Below, one piece after another: positions 24,899-34,591 of a stretch of DNA of 64,000 nt. This DNA comes from Mesorhizobium comanense. Its GTDB lineage: Bacteria > Pseudomonadota > Alphaproteobacteria > Rhizobiales > Rhizobiaceae. The stretch covers positions 1 to 64,000 of the forward strand of contig NZ_SCNN01000007.1 of the NCBI RefSeq assembly GCF_005503535.1, given 5' to 3'. Positions within the stretch are counted from its first letter, which is position 1; each line of letters opens with the position of its first letter. A program made the position numbers and the translations under genes. The notes beneath the pieces are model-generated. The model saw only the letters and a program-made list of their open reading frames with translations. It did no database searches and was not told where the DNA came from.

Positions 24899-27800
24899 TT
24901 AGCTCGACGCCTCGGACGCGACTTCGGCGGCGCTCGGATAGATAGCGTGCTTAGCCTTTGCTTTTTCCAAGCGCAGGGCGATCAGCTCCATGGGGTGAGT
25001 GGCCGCGACATCGGCAAAGCGCTCGACCTGGCATCGGCAGGAAAATCCGGTCGCATAGACCGACGCGGCGGCTTCGACGGGCTTGCGCCATGAAAGGTCG
25101 AACAGCTTGCGCGACCAGTCGGCGTGCCGGCCCTCATGCCCGAACGAACCCGACATGCCGCAGCAGCCGGTCGACTGCGGTAAAACCTCGATGCCGAGCG
25201 CCCGCATGAGGCGTCTCCAGTCGTCGCCAACCCGAGGCCGCATGGCCTGTTCCGTGCAATGGAGGAAAATCGTGTCGGCGGCAGCCGGCTCGGCCCGGGG
25301 GAAGACACGGCCCCGGTCCATTTCCTCGACGAGGTATTCCTCGACCGACCACACTTTCGGCAGTCCCGCGAAGCCCGCTTTCGGATACTCGCTTCTGAGC
25401 ATGTAGATGAAGGCGGGATCGGTTCCGATGATCGGCATGCCCGTCTCTTCGAGCGACCGCAGGAGGCTGGCAAGCCGCACCGCCTGCCTGACGAAACCGG
25501 CCCGGTCGCCTTTGGCGTGCGCGGCCTTTCCACCCGAAACCGGTTCGAGCACCAGTGGCGTGTAGCCGAGTGTGGCGAGGCCACGAGCGATCGCGGCGAC
25601 GGCAGCGGTGTCGAACAGCGCCGAGAACGGATCCTGCAGCAAGAGGACCTGGTCCCGCTCGGCCCTGATGCCATGGATATCGCGATGGGACACCTGCCGA
25701 AAGCCGAGCTGTTTCAGCCCGTAGCGCGAAGGCACCGGCGGATCGACGATGCCCAGCGCCTGCGCGGCGTGGCGATAGATACCGGTTGCCGCGAATGCAC
25801 GCAGCAGCGGCCGCACACGACACAGCAGCGGCGCGAAGCGCTCCAGCGCGATAGCGGCGGCATCGCCGGGCGAGCGGCGCCGGTGGCGATGATAATGCTG
25901 GAGGAAATGCGACTTCAATTCGGGGATGTCGACATGGGTCGGACAGCTTCCGGCGCAGGACTTGCAGCCCAGGCATCCATCAAGCGCCTCGAAGACCTCG
26001 GCCTCCATCGCATCGGTCGCGGTGCCGTCGTCGCGGGCGTTCCGCCACGCTTGCAACGCCTCCGCGCGGCCCTTGGGCGAATGGCGAAGCTCCCGGCTGA
26101 CCTTGAACGAAGGGCACATCGGGGTGGTGGCCGCATAGGTCAGGCACAAGGCGTTGCCGTTGCAGGCAAAGGCCTGCGCGAAGACATCGCCGGCGGAGGC
26201 CGGCGCCGAGCGCATCGGCGCCGACGCCACGCCGTAAAGCTCGCCGCCGCCCGCCACCAGCTTGCCCGGATTGAACCTGCCGCCAGGATCGAAGGCCGCC
26301 TTGATCGCCCGGAACGCGGCATAGGCCTGCGGTCCCACGAAGGCTTCCAGATACTCGCCCCTGATCCCCTTGCCGTGCTCGCCCCAGAAGATACCACCAT
26401 GGGCGGTCACCGCCGCGAAGACTTCATCCGAGATCTGCTTGTAGAGCCGCCTGTCATGTGCCGAATGGATGTCGAGCGCCGGACGGGTGTGCAGGCAACC
26501 GACATCGGCGTGGCCGTAAATGCCGTAGGAAATCCCATGCCTCGACAGGATGGTCGCGAAATCCGTTACGAATGCCGACAGGCTCTGCGGCGGCACCACG
26601 CAATCCTCGACGAAGGAGATCGGCTTGCGCGTGTCCTTGGCGGCACCGAGCAGACCGACGCAGGCGGAACGGACCGTCCACAGATGCCTTATCTCCGCCG
26701 GCGCCGTGGCTCGATGGGCGCCGCGAAATCCCACCATGCGGCCCGCGATCCCCAGGCATTGGTCGGCCTGGCGCTCCAGGACATCGACCTCGTCGCCAGC
26801 CAGTTCGACAAAGGCAAGCACCGGATTGTCTTTCCCCGCGCCTCGGATGGCGGGAGGCAGATCCGACAGCAGTCCGGCGTCACCGGCGAGGCTCTGCACC
26901 CATTCGTCAATGACTTCGATCGCGACCGGTTCGGCCTTCAGGAGTTCGGCCGTGGCATCCAGCATCTCGGCAAAGCGCGCGAAGGCGAGAACCAGGAGGC
27001 TCTTATGGCGAGGGATCCTGACAAGCTTCAGGCGCGCCCTCGTGACGAGGCCGAGGGTTCCCTCCGCGCCGATCGGCAACCGCCACCAGTCGAGGCGATC
27101 GGACGCCGGCCGCGCGCGCTCCAGATCATAGCCGGTGAAGCGCCGTGACAGATGCGGAATCCGCTCGAGAAGAGCCGGCCTGCCGCTGTCACACGCCCGC
27201 GCGACGGCCCGCAGCATATTTTCAGCCCACGCGGCCGGCTTCTCGGCGCTGTCGAGAACCCTGCCGCCGGCGAGCATCAGTTCAAGCCCAAGCACGTTGT
27301 CCCCGGTCTTGCCGTAGAGGCGCGATCCCTTGCCCGACGCATCCGTGGCAATCATCCCGCCGATCGTGCAGCGGTTCGCGGTCGACGTCGACGGGGCGAA
27401 GAAAAGACCGGTCCCGGCCAGCTGTTCGTTGAGATCGTCGAGCACGATGCCGGGCTCGACCTCGACCCATCCCGCCTGTGCGTCGACGCGCAGGATGCGG
27501 TTCATGTGCCGGCGGAAATCCACGACCACGCCGCGGTTGAGAGCCTGGCCATTGGTTCCGGTCCCGCCTCCCCGCGCGGTGACGGCAAGACCATGGAAAG
27601 GCTCCTCGTCAAGGACACGCAGCAGGCGTTGCGTGTCGGCAGCATCGCGCGGCGCGACGACGATGTCGGGCACGATGCGATAGACGCTGTTGTCGGTCGA
27701 GGCGGCGAAGCGCGAGGCCGTATCCAGGGCGATGTCACCGGCAAAGCCCGCTTCGGCAAGCCTGTCCCGCAGGCTTTGCCAGACATCGGCTTTCATGCCC

Positions 27801-27919
27801 GGCGGCAAGTCGCGGCCCATGGCTGGCGCTTCGTCCGAAGAGAGGGCCAAACCGCCGCCGGAGCCGGGCCTCGCCACGAGACGCCGTGCGGCGGCATGGC
27901 CGCCCCTGGGAGGGGTCAT
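24899..27919 (-). CDS. Large FAD-linked oxidase with 4Fe-4S and CCG domains (YdiJ / D-2-hydroxyacid dehydrogenase type)
   Basis: The 1006-residue flavoprotein is comparable in length to E. coli YdiJ, which is known as a D-2-hydroxyglutarate dehydrogenase. Order: FAD-binding PCMH domain (about 80-250; GGGTGTNGQALN and TIGGMIATDASGKGS), FAD-oxidase C-terminal domain (about 270-560), a ferredoxin-like domain with CLGCKSCAGSCPTHVD plus a second cysteine group (CLTYAATTPMCPS), and a C-terminal region with the TGCCGMSGSFG motif. It probably oxidises a D-2-hydroxyacid and passes electrons to the quinone pool or another acceptor. The ATG at 27919 overlaps the stop of the TIM-barrel gene (ATGA), so it is translationally coupled. 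The substrate is inferred only at family level. Confidence 0.88.
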   Translation of the reverse strand: MTPPRGGHAAARRLVARPGSGGGLALSSDEAPAMGRDLPPGMKADVWQSLRDRLAEAGFAGDIALDTASRFAASTDNSVYRIVPDIVVAPRDAADTQRLLRVLDEEPFHGLAVTARGGGTGTNGQALNRGVVVDFRRHMNRILRVDAQAGWVEVEPGIVLDDLNEQLAGTGLFFAPSTSTANRCTIGGMIATDASGKGSRLYGKTGDNVLGLELMLAGGRVLDSAEKPAAWAENMLRAVARACDSGRPALLERIPHLSRRFTGYDLERARPASDRLDWWRLPIGAEGTLGLVTRARLKLVRIPRHKSLLVLAFARFAEMLDATAELLKAEPVAIEVIDEWVQSLAGDAGLLSDLPPAIRGAGKDNPVLAFVELAGDEVDVLERQADQCLGIAGRMVGFRGAHRATAPAEIRHLWTVRSACVGLLGAAKDTRKPISFVEDCVVPPQSLSAFVTDFATILSRHGISYGIYGHADVGCLHTRPALDIHSAHDRRLYKQISDEVFAAVTAHGGIFWGEHGKGIRGEYLEAFVGPQAYAAFRAIKAAFDPGGRFNPGKLVAGGGELYGVASAPMRSAPASAGDVFAQAFACNGNALCLTYAATTPMCPSFKVSRELRHSPKGRAEALQAWRNARDDGTATDAMEAEVFEALDGCLGCKSCAGSCPTHVDIPELKSHFLQHYHRHRRRSPGDAAAIALERFAPLLCRVRPLLRAFAATGIYRHAAQALGIVDPPVPSRYGLKQLGFRQVSHRDIHGIRAERDQVLLLQDPFSALFDTAAVAAIARGLATLGYTPLVLEPVSGGKAAHAKGDRAGFVRQAVRLASLLRSLEETGMPIIGTDPAFIYMLRSEYPKAGFAGLPKVWSVEEYLVEEMDRGRVFPRAEPAAADTIFLHCTEQAMRPRVGDDWRRLMRALGIEVLPQSTGCCGMSGSFGHEGRHADWSRKLFDLSWRKPVEAAASVYATGFSCRCQVERFADVAATHPMELIALRLEKAKAKHAIYPSAAEVASEASS

Positions 27920-28749
27920 CGCAGGCTGATTTCCTTGAACCGCGTGGTGACGTCCCGCACTGCGGGCTCGACGGGAATCCGTTCGATGCTGGACGCGCCG
28001 ACGAAACCGACGGCGGGTGTCCGCTCGCTGATATAGGCCGCGTCCTGCGGCGTGATGATCGGGCCGCCATGGGACAGGAGCACGGCGGTGTCGCTGACTT
28101 CGCGAATGGCGTCGAACATGTTGCGAAGATCCTCGACGGCCCGATCGAGACCGATCGCCTGCGTCGCGCCCACATCGCCGCCGGCAGTCAGCCCGACATG
28201 GCCCACGATCATGTCGACGCCGGCCTTCGCCATCATCGCCGCCTCCATCGGCTGGTAGACATAGGCGACGGTATAGAGGTCGTGCTGCATGGCGCGCGAC
28301 ATCAGGTCGACCTCGCGCTGGAAACTGATGCCGACGGATTCGAGATCGTTGCGGTAGGTGCCGTCGATGCGGCCGATCGTCGGGACGTTGATGACGCCCG
28401 AGAAGCCGGCCGCCTTCACGTCGGCCAGGGAGCGCTCGTGGTCCCGCGTCGGGTCATGCGCGTAGATGCCGCCGATCAACGGCACCTCCTGCACGACCGG
28501 GACGATCTGGCGCGCAAGGTCGAGCACGACGTCGTTGGCATTGCCGATCGGCAAGGTGCCGTAGATGCTCGCCCAGCCATTCATGCGGTAGTGGCCGGTG
28601 TTGTAGACGGCGATCAGATCGACGCCGGCTTTCTCGACCAACCGGGCGATCAGGCCGATGCCGGCGCCCTGCATCAGCAGGAACCGCTTCCTGTCGATCT
28701 CGCTCTTGATGCGCGCAACGACTTGCGCGCGGGAATACCGCTTCGCCAT
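27916..28749 (-). CDS. TIM-barrel protein, PEP-hydrolase-like family (Tm-1 C-terminal half homologue)
   Basis: The 277-residue protein belongs to the phosphoenolpyruvate hydrolase-like/TIM-barrel family. Typical segments are RFLLMQGAGIGLIARLVEKAGVDLIAVYNTG, VPLIGGIYAHDPTR, GFSGVINVPTIGRIDGTYR and LLSHGGPIITPQDAAYI. The start at 28749 (MAKRYSRAQVVARI) follows the Tm-1-like gene stop by 13 bases. The family has no firmly known reaction that I can assign here. It is regularly found next to a Tm-1-like gene, and in the tomato Tm-1 resistance protein the two domains are fused. Here they are adjacent genes in one operon with a D-2-hydroxyacid-type dehydrogenase, suggesting a metabolic role. Confidence 0.85.
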   Translation of the reverse strand: MAKRYSRAQVVARIKSEIDRKRFLLMQGAGIGLIARLVEKAGVDLIAVYNTGHYRMNGWASIYGTLPIGNANDVVLDLARQIVPVVQEVPLIGGIYAHDPTRDHERSLADVKAAGFSGVINVPTIGRIDGTYRNDLESVGISFQREVDLMSRAMQHDLYTVAYVYQPMEAAMMAKAGVDMIVGHVGLTAGGDVGATQAIGLDRAVEDLRNMFDAIREVSDTAVLLSHGGPIITPQDAAYISERTPAVGFVGASSIERIPVEPAVRDVTTRFKEISLR

Positions 28750-28762
28750 GGAGTTGTTTTCC

Positions 28763-30082
28763 TCAGCTGGTTGCCCGGACATGGTCGAGAAGACGCTCGC
28801 AGGCGCCTCTGACAAAGGCCGGATCGTTGATGTGGAGGTCGGGCGTCTCGATGCGGATGTCGGGCCGCGCCGCAAGTGCCTGCGATATGCCTTCCACAAA
28901 GGCATCCGTGGCGCGTGGATCGAAGAACGCGGAGCCCTTGCGGTCATAGGACGAGAACCCCGCCATGGGCACGAAAACGGAAGCAGGCCCCTTCGCGTGA
29001 AAAAGCTTGGCGCCGATCCAGGCGCCGATCTGTCTGCTCTCCTCGGGAAGCGTGCGCATTAGCGTGCTGGACGGCGTGTGCGACACCAACTGGCGATCGC
29101 GGAAGCGCTCGGGGACGCTCGCCGGCCCACTGAAGTTGACCAGGTCGACGGCTCCGGGAATGACGACCTGCGGAATGCCGGCGGCGACCGCCGCTTCCAT
29201 GCGATGCGGGCCCGCGCTGCGCAGGCCGCCGACGACCTCGTCGGTCACCTCGGTCGTCGCCAGATCAAGGGCGGCCGCGATGCGGCCCTGCGCGATCAGA
29301 TCCTCGAATGCCAGCCCGCCCGGTCCGCGAGCATGGAACATGTATGTGCCGAATCCCTTGTCCTGGAACAGCGCCGCGGCGGTTTCGGCCGCGAGCGTGG
29401 TGGCGCCGACCGCCGTCACGCCGATGATCGACGACGCGTCCTCGGCCGCCCAGAACGGAATGGACAACATCGCCTCCATGGCCGCCGCCGCGCGCGACAG
29501 GCTGGCGCGCAACGGCGCGTTCAAGCCGATGAAATCCACGACCGGATGGATGAGGACGGCATCGCTGCCCTCGATGAAGGGTTTGGTGTCGCCGGAGACC
29601 GCCGTCGAGACGAGGATTTTCGGAACGCCGTAAGGCAGCACCTTGAACGCGCGCGCGGCAAGCGATGCGTTCGTCCCGCCGCCAAGACCGATGAAGCCGG
29701 TCAAGAGCCGCCGCGCCTGCAGGTCAGCGATACAGGCCTCGATGCCGACCAGCATCTGCGCCAGCGCCGGCGCCCTTTCCGGCCAGCGGCGGACAGCCTC
29801 GATCGTCGTCCCGGCATATTCGGCGACCATCTCGGCGCCAAGGTCGATGCGATGCGGGCCGGCCGGGCGGATGCCGCAATCGACGACGATGACGGCAAGA
29901 CCGCGCTCCTCGAGTTCCTTGCGCAGGAAATCGACATGCTCGCCCTTGGTGTCCATGGTCGCGGCGACAACGACCGACGGCGTCAACCCGGCCGCCAGCC
30001 GATTGCAGGAAGCTCCGGCGGAGGCGGGTTCGCCTGCGGCTGCATCGGTACGCGATGCGGTCGTTGTGTCGACGAATTTCAA
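28763..30082 (-). CDS. Tm-1-like ATP-binding domain protein (UPF0261)
   Basis: The 439-residue protein has an N-terminal nucleotide-binding module (VVVAATMDTKGEHVDFLRKELEERG, about residues 37-62; FIGLGGGTNASLAARAF) and a C-terminal module (MFHARGPGGLAFEDLIAQGRIAAALDLATTEV; VFVPMAGFSSYDRKGSAFFDP). It matches the bacterial relatives of the N-terminal, virus-inhibiting half of tomato Tm-1. It is the first gene of a three-gene operon with the TIM-barrel protein (the other half of Tm-1) and a large FAD/Fe-S dehydrogenase. No signal peptide is visible, so it is cytoplasmic. Its biochemical function is not established; ATP-dependent activation of a carbon source is one guess. Confidence 0.87.
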   Translation of the reverse strand: MKFVDTTTASRTDAAAGEPASAGASCNRLAAGLTPSVVVAATMDTKGEHVDFLRKELEERGLAVIVVDCGIRPAGPHRIDLGAEMVAEYAGTTIEAVRRWPERAPALAQMLVGIEACIADLQARRLLTGFIGLGGGTNASLAARAFKVLPYGVPKILVSTAVSGDTKPFIEGSDAVLIHPVVDFIGLNAPLRASLSRAAAAMEAMLSIPFWAAEDASSIIGVTAVGATTLAAETAAALFQDKGFGTYMFHARGPGGLAFEDLIAQGRIAAALDLATTEVTDEVVGGLRSAGPHRMEAAVAAGIPQVVIPGAVDLVNFSGPASVPERFRDRQLVSHTPSSTLMRTLPEESRQIGAWIGAKLFHAKGPASVFVPMAGFSSYDRKGSAFFDPRATDAFVEGISQALAARPDIRIETPDLHINDPAFVRGACERLLDHVRATS

Positions 30083-30132
30083 CCGGGCCTCCTGTTCAGC
30101 ACTGACATCCTTGCCGCTTCTATTCGCTTATT

Positions 30133-30200
30133 AATCCTGACAAATCCTGTCAATCTGTAAATTTAAATTTACACCTTTTGGGAATATTTTACACCTCTGG
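30133..30200. promoter_or_regulatory. Complex promoter/operator upstream of the Tm-1 operon
   Basis: The intergenic region 30083-30286 contains, in order, AATCCTG at 30133-30139 and again at 30143-30149 (one helical turn apart), a perfect 18-base palindrome TGTAAATTTAAATTTACA at 30156-30173, and TTTACACCTTTTGG at 30168-30181 followed by TTTACACCTCTGG at 30188-30200 (20 bases apart). The density of ordered repeats suggests one or more regulators. The two FCD GntR proteins at 36.3 and 37.3 kb are the nearest candidates. Confidence 0.5.
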
Positions 30201-30286
30201 TCAATTTTCACGGCTATGCCGCTCCGACGCATCCGCCGGGGGAGTTCCTCTGAAAGACCTGAGTCGAACCCGCGAATGGCCTTGTG

Positions 30287-31363
<1,077 letters not shown>

Positions 31364-31407
31364 TGGCGAAAGCCTTTCTTGTCGAGCTGGCGGAGACCGC
31401 CTTTGCG

Positions 31408-32232
31408 CTAGCCCTTGACCGCGCCTGCGGCCATGCCGCGAACCAGATGCCGCTGCATGAACAGCATGAAGACGAGGATCGGCAGCATGATGCCGAAGGC
31501 GGCCGCGGCAGAGAGCGACCAGTAGCTGATGTCCTCGGCGCCGTATTCGGCGATGGCGACCGGCATCGTCTTGGTGCCGGTGCGCGTCAGCACCAAAGCG
31601 AGCAGGAATTCATTGTAGGCCAGCAGCAGCGAGAACAGGGTCGTCACCCAAAGGCCGGGCTTCACGATCGGCAGCGCCACGCGCCGGAAGGTCTGCCAAG
31701 CATTGCAGCCGTCCATCACGGCGGAATCATAGAGTTCACCGGGCACTTCCGCGAAGAAGCTGCGCATTAGCCAGATGGTGAAAGGCTGGTTCAACGCGAC
31801 CACGGCGAGGATCATGGCGATGTAGGTGTCGATCAAGTGGGCGGCCTGCGCGATCACGAAGAACGGTATCGCAAGCAGGATGTGAGGGAACATGCGCATG
31901 GCCAGCAGGCTGAACAGCAGGCCGGAGGCGAGACGCGAGCGCAGCCGCGACAGCGCGTAGGCGGCCATCGATCCGATCGACACCGATATGGTAACCGCGC
32001 AGACCGAGACGATCGCCGTATTGATGAGGAAGCGCCAGAAACCCTTGTCCACCCAGATCTGCCAGTGGAATTCGAGCGTCGGCGTGAAGATCAGCTTCGG
32101 CGGCACGGCGAAGGCGTCGACAGGTTGCCGGATGGAAGTGAGGAAACCCCAGGCCACCGGCGTCAGGTTGACGATGCAGAAGCACAGCAGGATGAGGAAC
32201 AGCGGCACCTGCTTCATGAGTGTGGATCTCAT
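31408..32232 (-). CDS. CUT1 ABC importer permease (MalG type)
   Basis: The 274-residue inner-membrane protein has six predicted helices and the EAA loop near YDSAVMDGCNAWQTFRRVALPIVKPGLWV. The ATG at 32232 overlaps the stop of the MalF-type gene (ATGA), giving coupling; the frame itself is open much further upstream in antisense to nothing, so the overlap decides the start. It ends with AGAVKG, the usual cytoplasmic tail that contacts the ATPase. It pairs with 32229-33194. Confidence 0.92.
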   Translation of the reverse strand: MRSTLMKQVPLFLILLCFCIVNLTPVAWGFLTSIRQPVDAFAVPPKLIFTPTLEFHWQIWVDKGFWRFLINTAIVSVCAVTISVSIGSMAAYALSRLRSRLASGLLFSLLAMRMFPHILLAIPFFVIAQAAHLIDTYIAMILAVVALNQPFTIWLMRSFFAEVPGELYDSAVMDGCNAWQTFRRVALPIVKPGLWVTTLFSLLLAYNEFLLALVLTRTGTKTMPVAIAEYGAEDISYWSLSAAAAFGIMLPILVFMLFMQRHLVRGMAAGAVKG

Positions 32233-33194
32233 TGGCTTTCTCCCCTGCGGCGGAAGACGACCCACAGCATGACGGCGGTGACGCTGGCGACAAACAGCAG
32301 CGTGATGACGCCCAGCGCCGAGGCCTTGCCGACCTCGAAGAAGCGGAAGGCGAGCGCATAGGTGTACATGGTGAGCGTTTCGGTCGCTGTGCCTGGCCCG
32401 CCCGCTGTCAGCACATAGATCGTGTCGAAGAAGCGGAACGCATCCATGAAGCGGACCGAGAGCACGAAGACGATGAGAAACTTGATCGACGGCAGCATGA
32501 TGCGGAACAGGATGGTCAGCGGGCCTGCCCCGTCGATCTTGGCCGCCTCGATCAGGCTGGTGTCGACCGTGTTCAGGCCGGCATAGAGGGTGAGCACCAT
32601 GAAAGGCGTGAACTGCCAGGCATCGGCGATGATGACGGTGAACTGCGCCCAGCCAGCGCTGCCCAGGAAATCGGGCGGATAGTAGCCCATGCCGATGATC
32701 ATGCCGCTGATCAGCCCGAACCGGCCCATGAACAGCCAGCGCAGGAACAGCGCCGCGACCGTCGGCGTGATGACATAGGGAATGAAGACCAGCATCAGCA
32801 GCGACTTGGCGCCGAAGGTCAGCTTGTAGAGCCCGTAGGCAATCGCCAGCCCCAGTGCGAACTCCAGCGTTACGGCCGACGTGACGATGAACACGGTCCG
32901 CACCAGGGAGGACCAGAACCGCTCCTCGCCAAGCAGGTCCTGGTAGTTGGACAGGCCGACGAATGCCGTGGCGCCGCCCGTGGTGAGATTGTAGTCGGTG
33001 AAGCTGAGATAGATGGCATAGCCCAGCGGCACCAGGAGCACGCAGCAGATAACGGCAAGGCTCGGCACCATGAACAGCCAGAGCGCCCGCTGATCGTCCC
33101 TGCGGCGCGCGGGACGTCGCGGCAGAGGCCGGACCTCTTTCGCCGGCGCGGCCACCTTGTGCTGGGGATGCTCGATCTTGCTCACCATGTTCAT
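32229..33194 (-). CDS. CUT1 ABC importer permease (MalF type)
   Basis: The 321-residue inner-membrane protein has a polar N-terminus, a first helix at about residues 37-60 (LWLFMVPSLAVICCVLLVPLGYAIYLSF) and the EAA loop SLIEAAKIDGAGPLTILFRIMLPSIKFLI. Three starts are possible: TTG 33209, ATG 33194 and ATG 33188. None has a strong ribosome site, and 33194 (MNMVSK) is chosen. It lies 98 bases after the binding-protein gene and overlaps the MalG-type gene by four bases. Confidence 0.91.
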   Translation of the reverse strand: MNMVSKIEHPQHKVAAPAKEVRPLPRRPARRRDDQRALWLFMVPSLAVICCVLLVPLGYAIYLSFTDYNLTTGGATAFVGLSNYQDLLGEERFWSSLVRTVFIVTSAVTLEFALGLAIAYGLYKLTFGAKSLLMLVFIPYVITPTVAALFLRWLFMGRFGLISGMIIGMGYYPPDFLGSAGWAQFTVIIADAWQFTPFMVLTLYAGLNTVDTSLIEAAKIDGAGPLTILFRIMLPSIKFLIVFVLSVRFMDAFRFFDTIYVLTAGGPGTATETLTMYTYALAFRFFEVGKASALGVITLLFVASVTAVMLWVVFRRRGESQ

Positions 33195-33292
33195 CGCTTT
33201 GGGCCGCAATTATTCCCGCTCGACGCGGAGGAATTGGCAACGGCCCGGGAGGACAAAGCTCCTCCCGGACGGGATGATAGGACGCTTGAGGG

Positions 33293-34540
33293 CTATTTGT
33301 AGTAGCCGCTCTTGGCCAGGTAGTCGCGGGTTTCGCCCGCTGCGGTGTTGAGCGCGGTGGCGACGTCCATCTCGCCGGCGATCGCCTGCAGGATGCGCCG
33401 GCGGATGAACTCGCCCACCGCGAAGAATTCCGGGATCTTCGGGAACGGAACCGCCGTCCTGATGGCCTCGAGGCCCGCCGGGTAGTGACGGTACTTGGCC
33501 TGCACCGCGGGATCCGCGAGGATCGACATGCGCGGCACCATGGTGAAGCCGGTGGCCCCGCGCATGCTCTTGTCGCTTGCCGCGGCGCAGATCAGCCGGA
33601 ACAGTGTTTCGGGATCCTGCGAGGAATAGGCCGAGATCGCGTAGCCATCGAGCGCAAGCCGGCCATGACCCTGCGGCGGCGGCACGAAGTCGACCTTGCC
33701 GACGACCGCAGACTTGGCCGGATCGTCCATCGCGGTCGCCCGCGTCGTCCAGGACAGCCCCATCGCGGCGATATTCTGCTGCATGGCGATCGTGCATTCG
33801 TCATTGTGCGCGTTCATGAAGCCCTGCTGGGCGTACTGCGTGGCCTCCTTCAGACGGCCAATGGCCTGGATGCCCTTTTCATTGTTGAAGATCGGGTTCC
33901 ACTTGTCGTCGAACCAGCCATCCGCAAGGGCATTGATATACCAGTGGGATTCGCCAAGGGCGGAGTCACCGCGAAGACAGCTGATGGTGCCGGCGCGCGC
34001 CGGCGAATTCAGGTCGCGGGCAAGTCCGATATACTCGTCTATGGTCTTGGGAGGCGTCTTGCCGGCTGCGTCGAATACATCCTTGCGGTAGAAGAACAGG
34101 TGCGAGATCGAGGTCAGCGGAATGCCGTAGATCTTGCCCTCATAGGTGAAGTGCTTCAGCACGTCCGGATTAATGTCCTTGAGGTTGAACTCGTCCTCGA
34201 ATTTTTCCCAGACATCGTTCAGCGGGCGCAGCCAGCCGCTGCGCATGAAGCCGGTCATGCTCTCGTTGACATACATCACGTCGATGCTGTTCGACTTCGA
34301 CGACAGCGCGATGTTCATCAGTTCGAACGCCTTGTCGAAGGGCATCAGCTGCAGATTGACATTGCCCTCGGGCGCCGCGGCCGCGAACTGGTTGGCATAG
34401 TATTCGAGCGCCGGATAGCGATGGCTCACGAGCTGGATCGGCGCCGCCGCGTTTGCCTTGCGCGAGATGGCCGGCGTCGCGAGCGCCGCGACGGCGGCCG
34501 TCGAAGCGCCGGCGACGAATGTCCTCCTGGTGATCTGCAT
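33293..34540 (-). CDS. CUT1 ABC importer binding protein with Tat signal
   Basis: The 415-residue extracellular solute-binding protein (family 1) has a twin-arginine signal (MQITRRTFVAGASTAAVAAL, about 31 residues ending RKANA), so it is probably exported folded. Family features include LNDVWEKFEDEF, YGIPLTSISHLFFYRKDVFDAAG and AMQQNIAAMGLSW. The gene starts behind GGGAGGAAAAC. It lies between the cupin gene and the permeases. The ligand is unknown; the associated SDR and cupin protein suggest a sugar or sugar-acid that is then oxidised. Confidence 0.92.
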   Translation of the reverse strand: MQITRRTFVAGASTAAVAALATPAISRKANAAAPIQLVSHRYPALEYYANQFAAAAPEGNVNLQLMPFDKAFELMNIALSSKSNSIDVMYVNESMTGFMRSGWLRPLNDVWEKFEDEFNLKDINPDVLKHFTYEGKIYGIPLTSISHLFFYRKDVFDAAGKTPPKTIDEYIGLARDLNSPARAGTISCLRGDSALGESHWYINALADGWFDDKWNPIFNNEKGIQAIGRLKEATQYAQQGFMNAHNDECTIAMQQNIAAMGLSWTTRATAMDDPAKSAVVGKVDFVPPPQGHGRLALDGYAISAYSSQDPETLFRLICAAASDKSMRGATGFTMVPRMSILADPAVQAKYRHYPAGLEAIRTAVPFPKIPEFFAVGEFIRRRILQAIAGEMDVATALNTAAGETRDYLAKSGYYK

Positions 34541-34591
34541 GTTGTTTTCCTCCCGTTGAAAGCTAGGTGTTGGCCGGATGCCTGGGGCCGC

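Noticed and set aside
25259..27148. Long open frame on the plus strand opposite the FAD/Fe-S oxidase gene.
   Set aside because: It is a GC-rich antisense shadow of a gene with clear domains; its translation is Arg/His/Gly-rich with no recognisable motif. Several similar frames oppose other genes (for example 649-1437, 4370-5725 and 11515-12840) and were rejected for the same reason.
30255..30275. GAGTCGAACCC resembles the T-arm of a tRNA read on the other strand.
   Set aside because: No matching acceptor, D-arm or anticodon stem could be folded from the surrounding bases, and there is no second arm pairing at the right distance.
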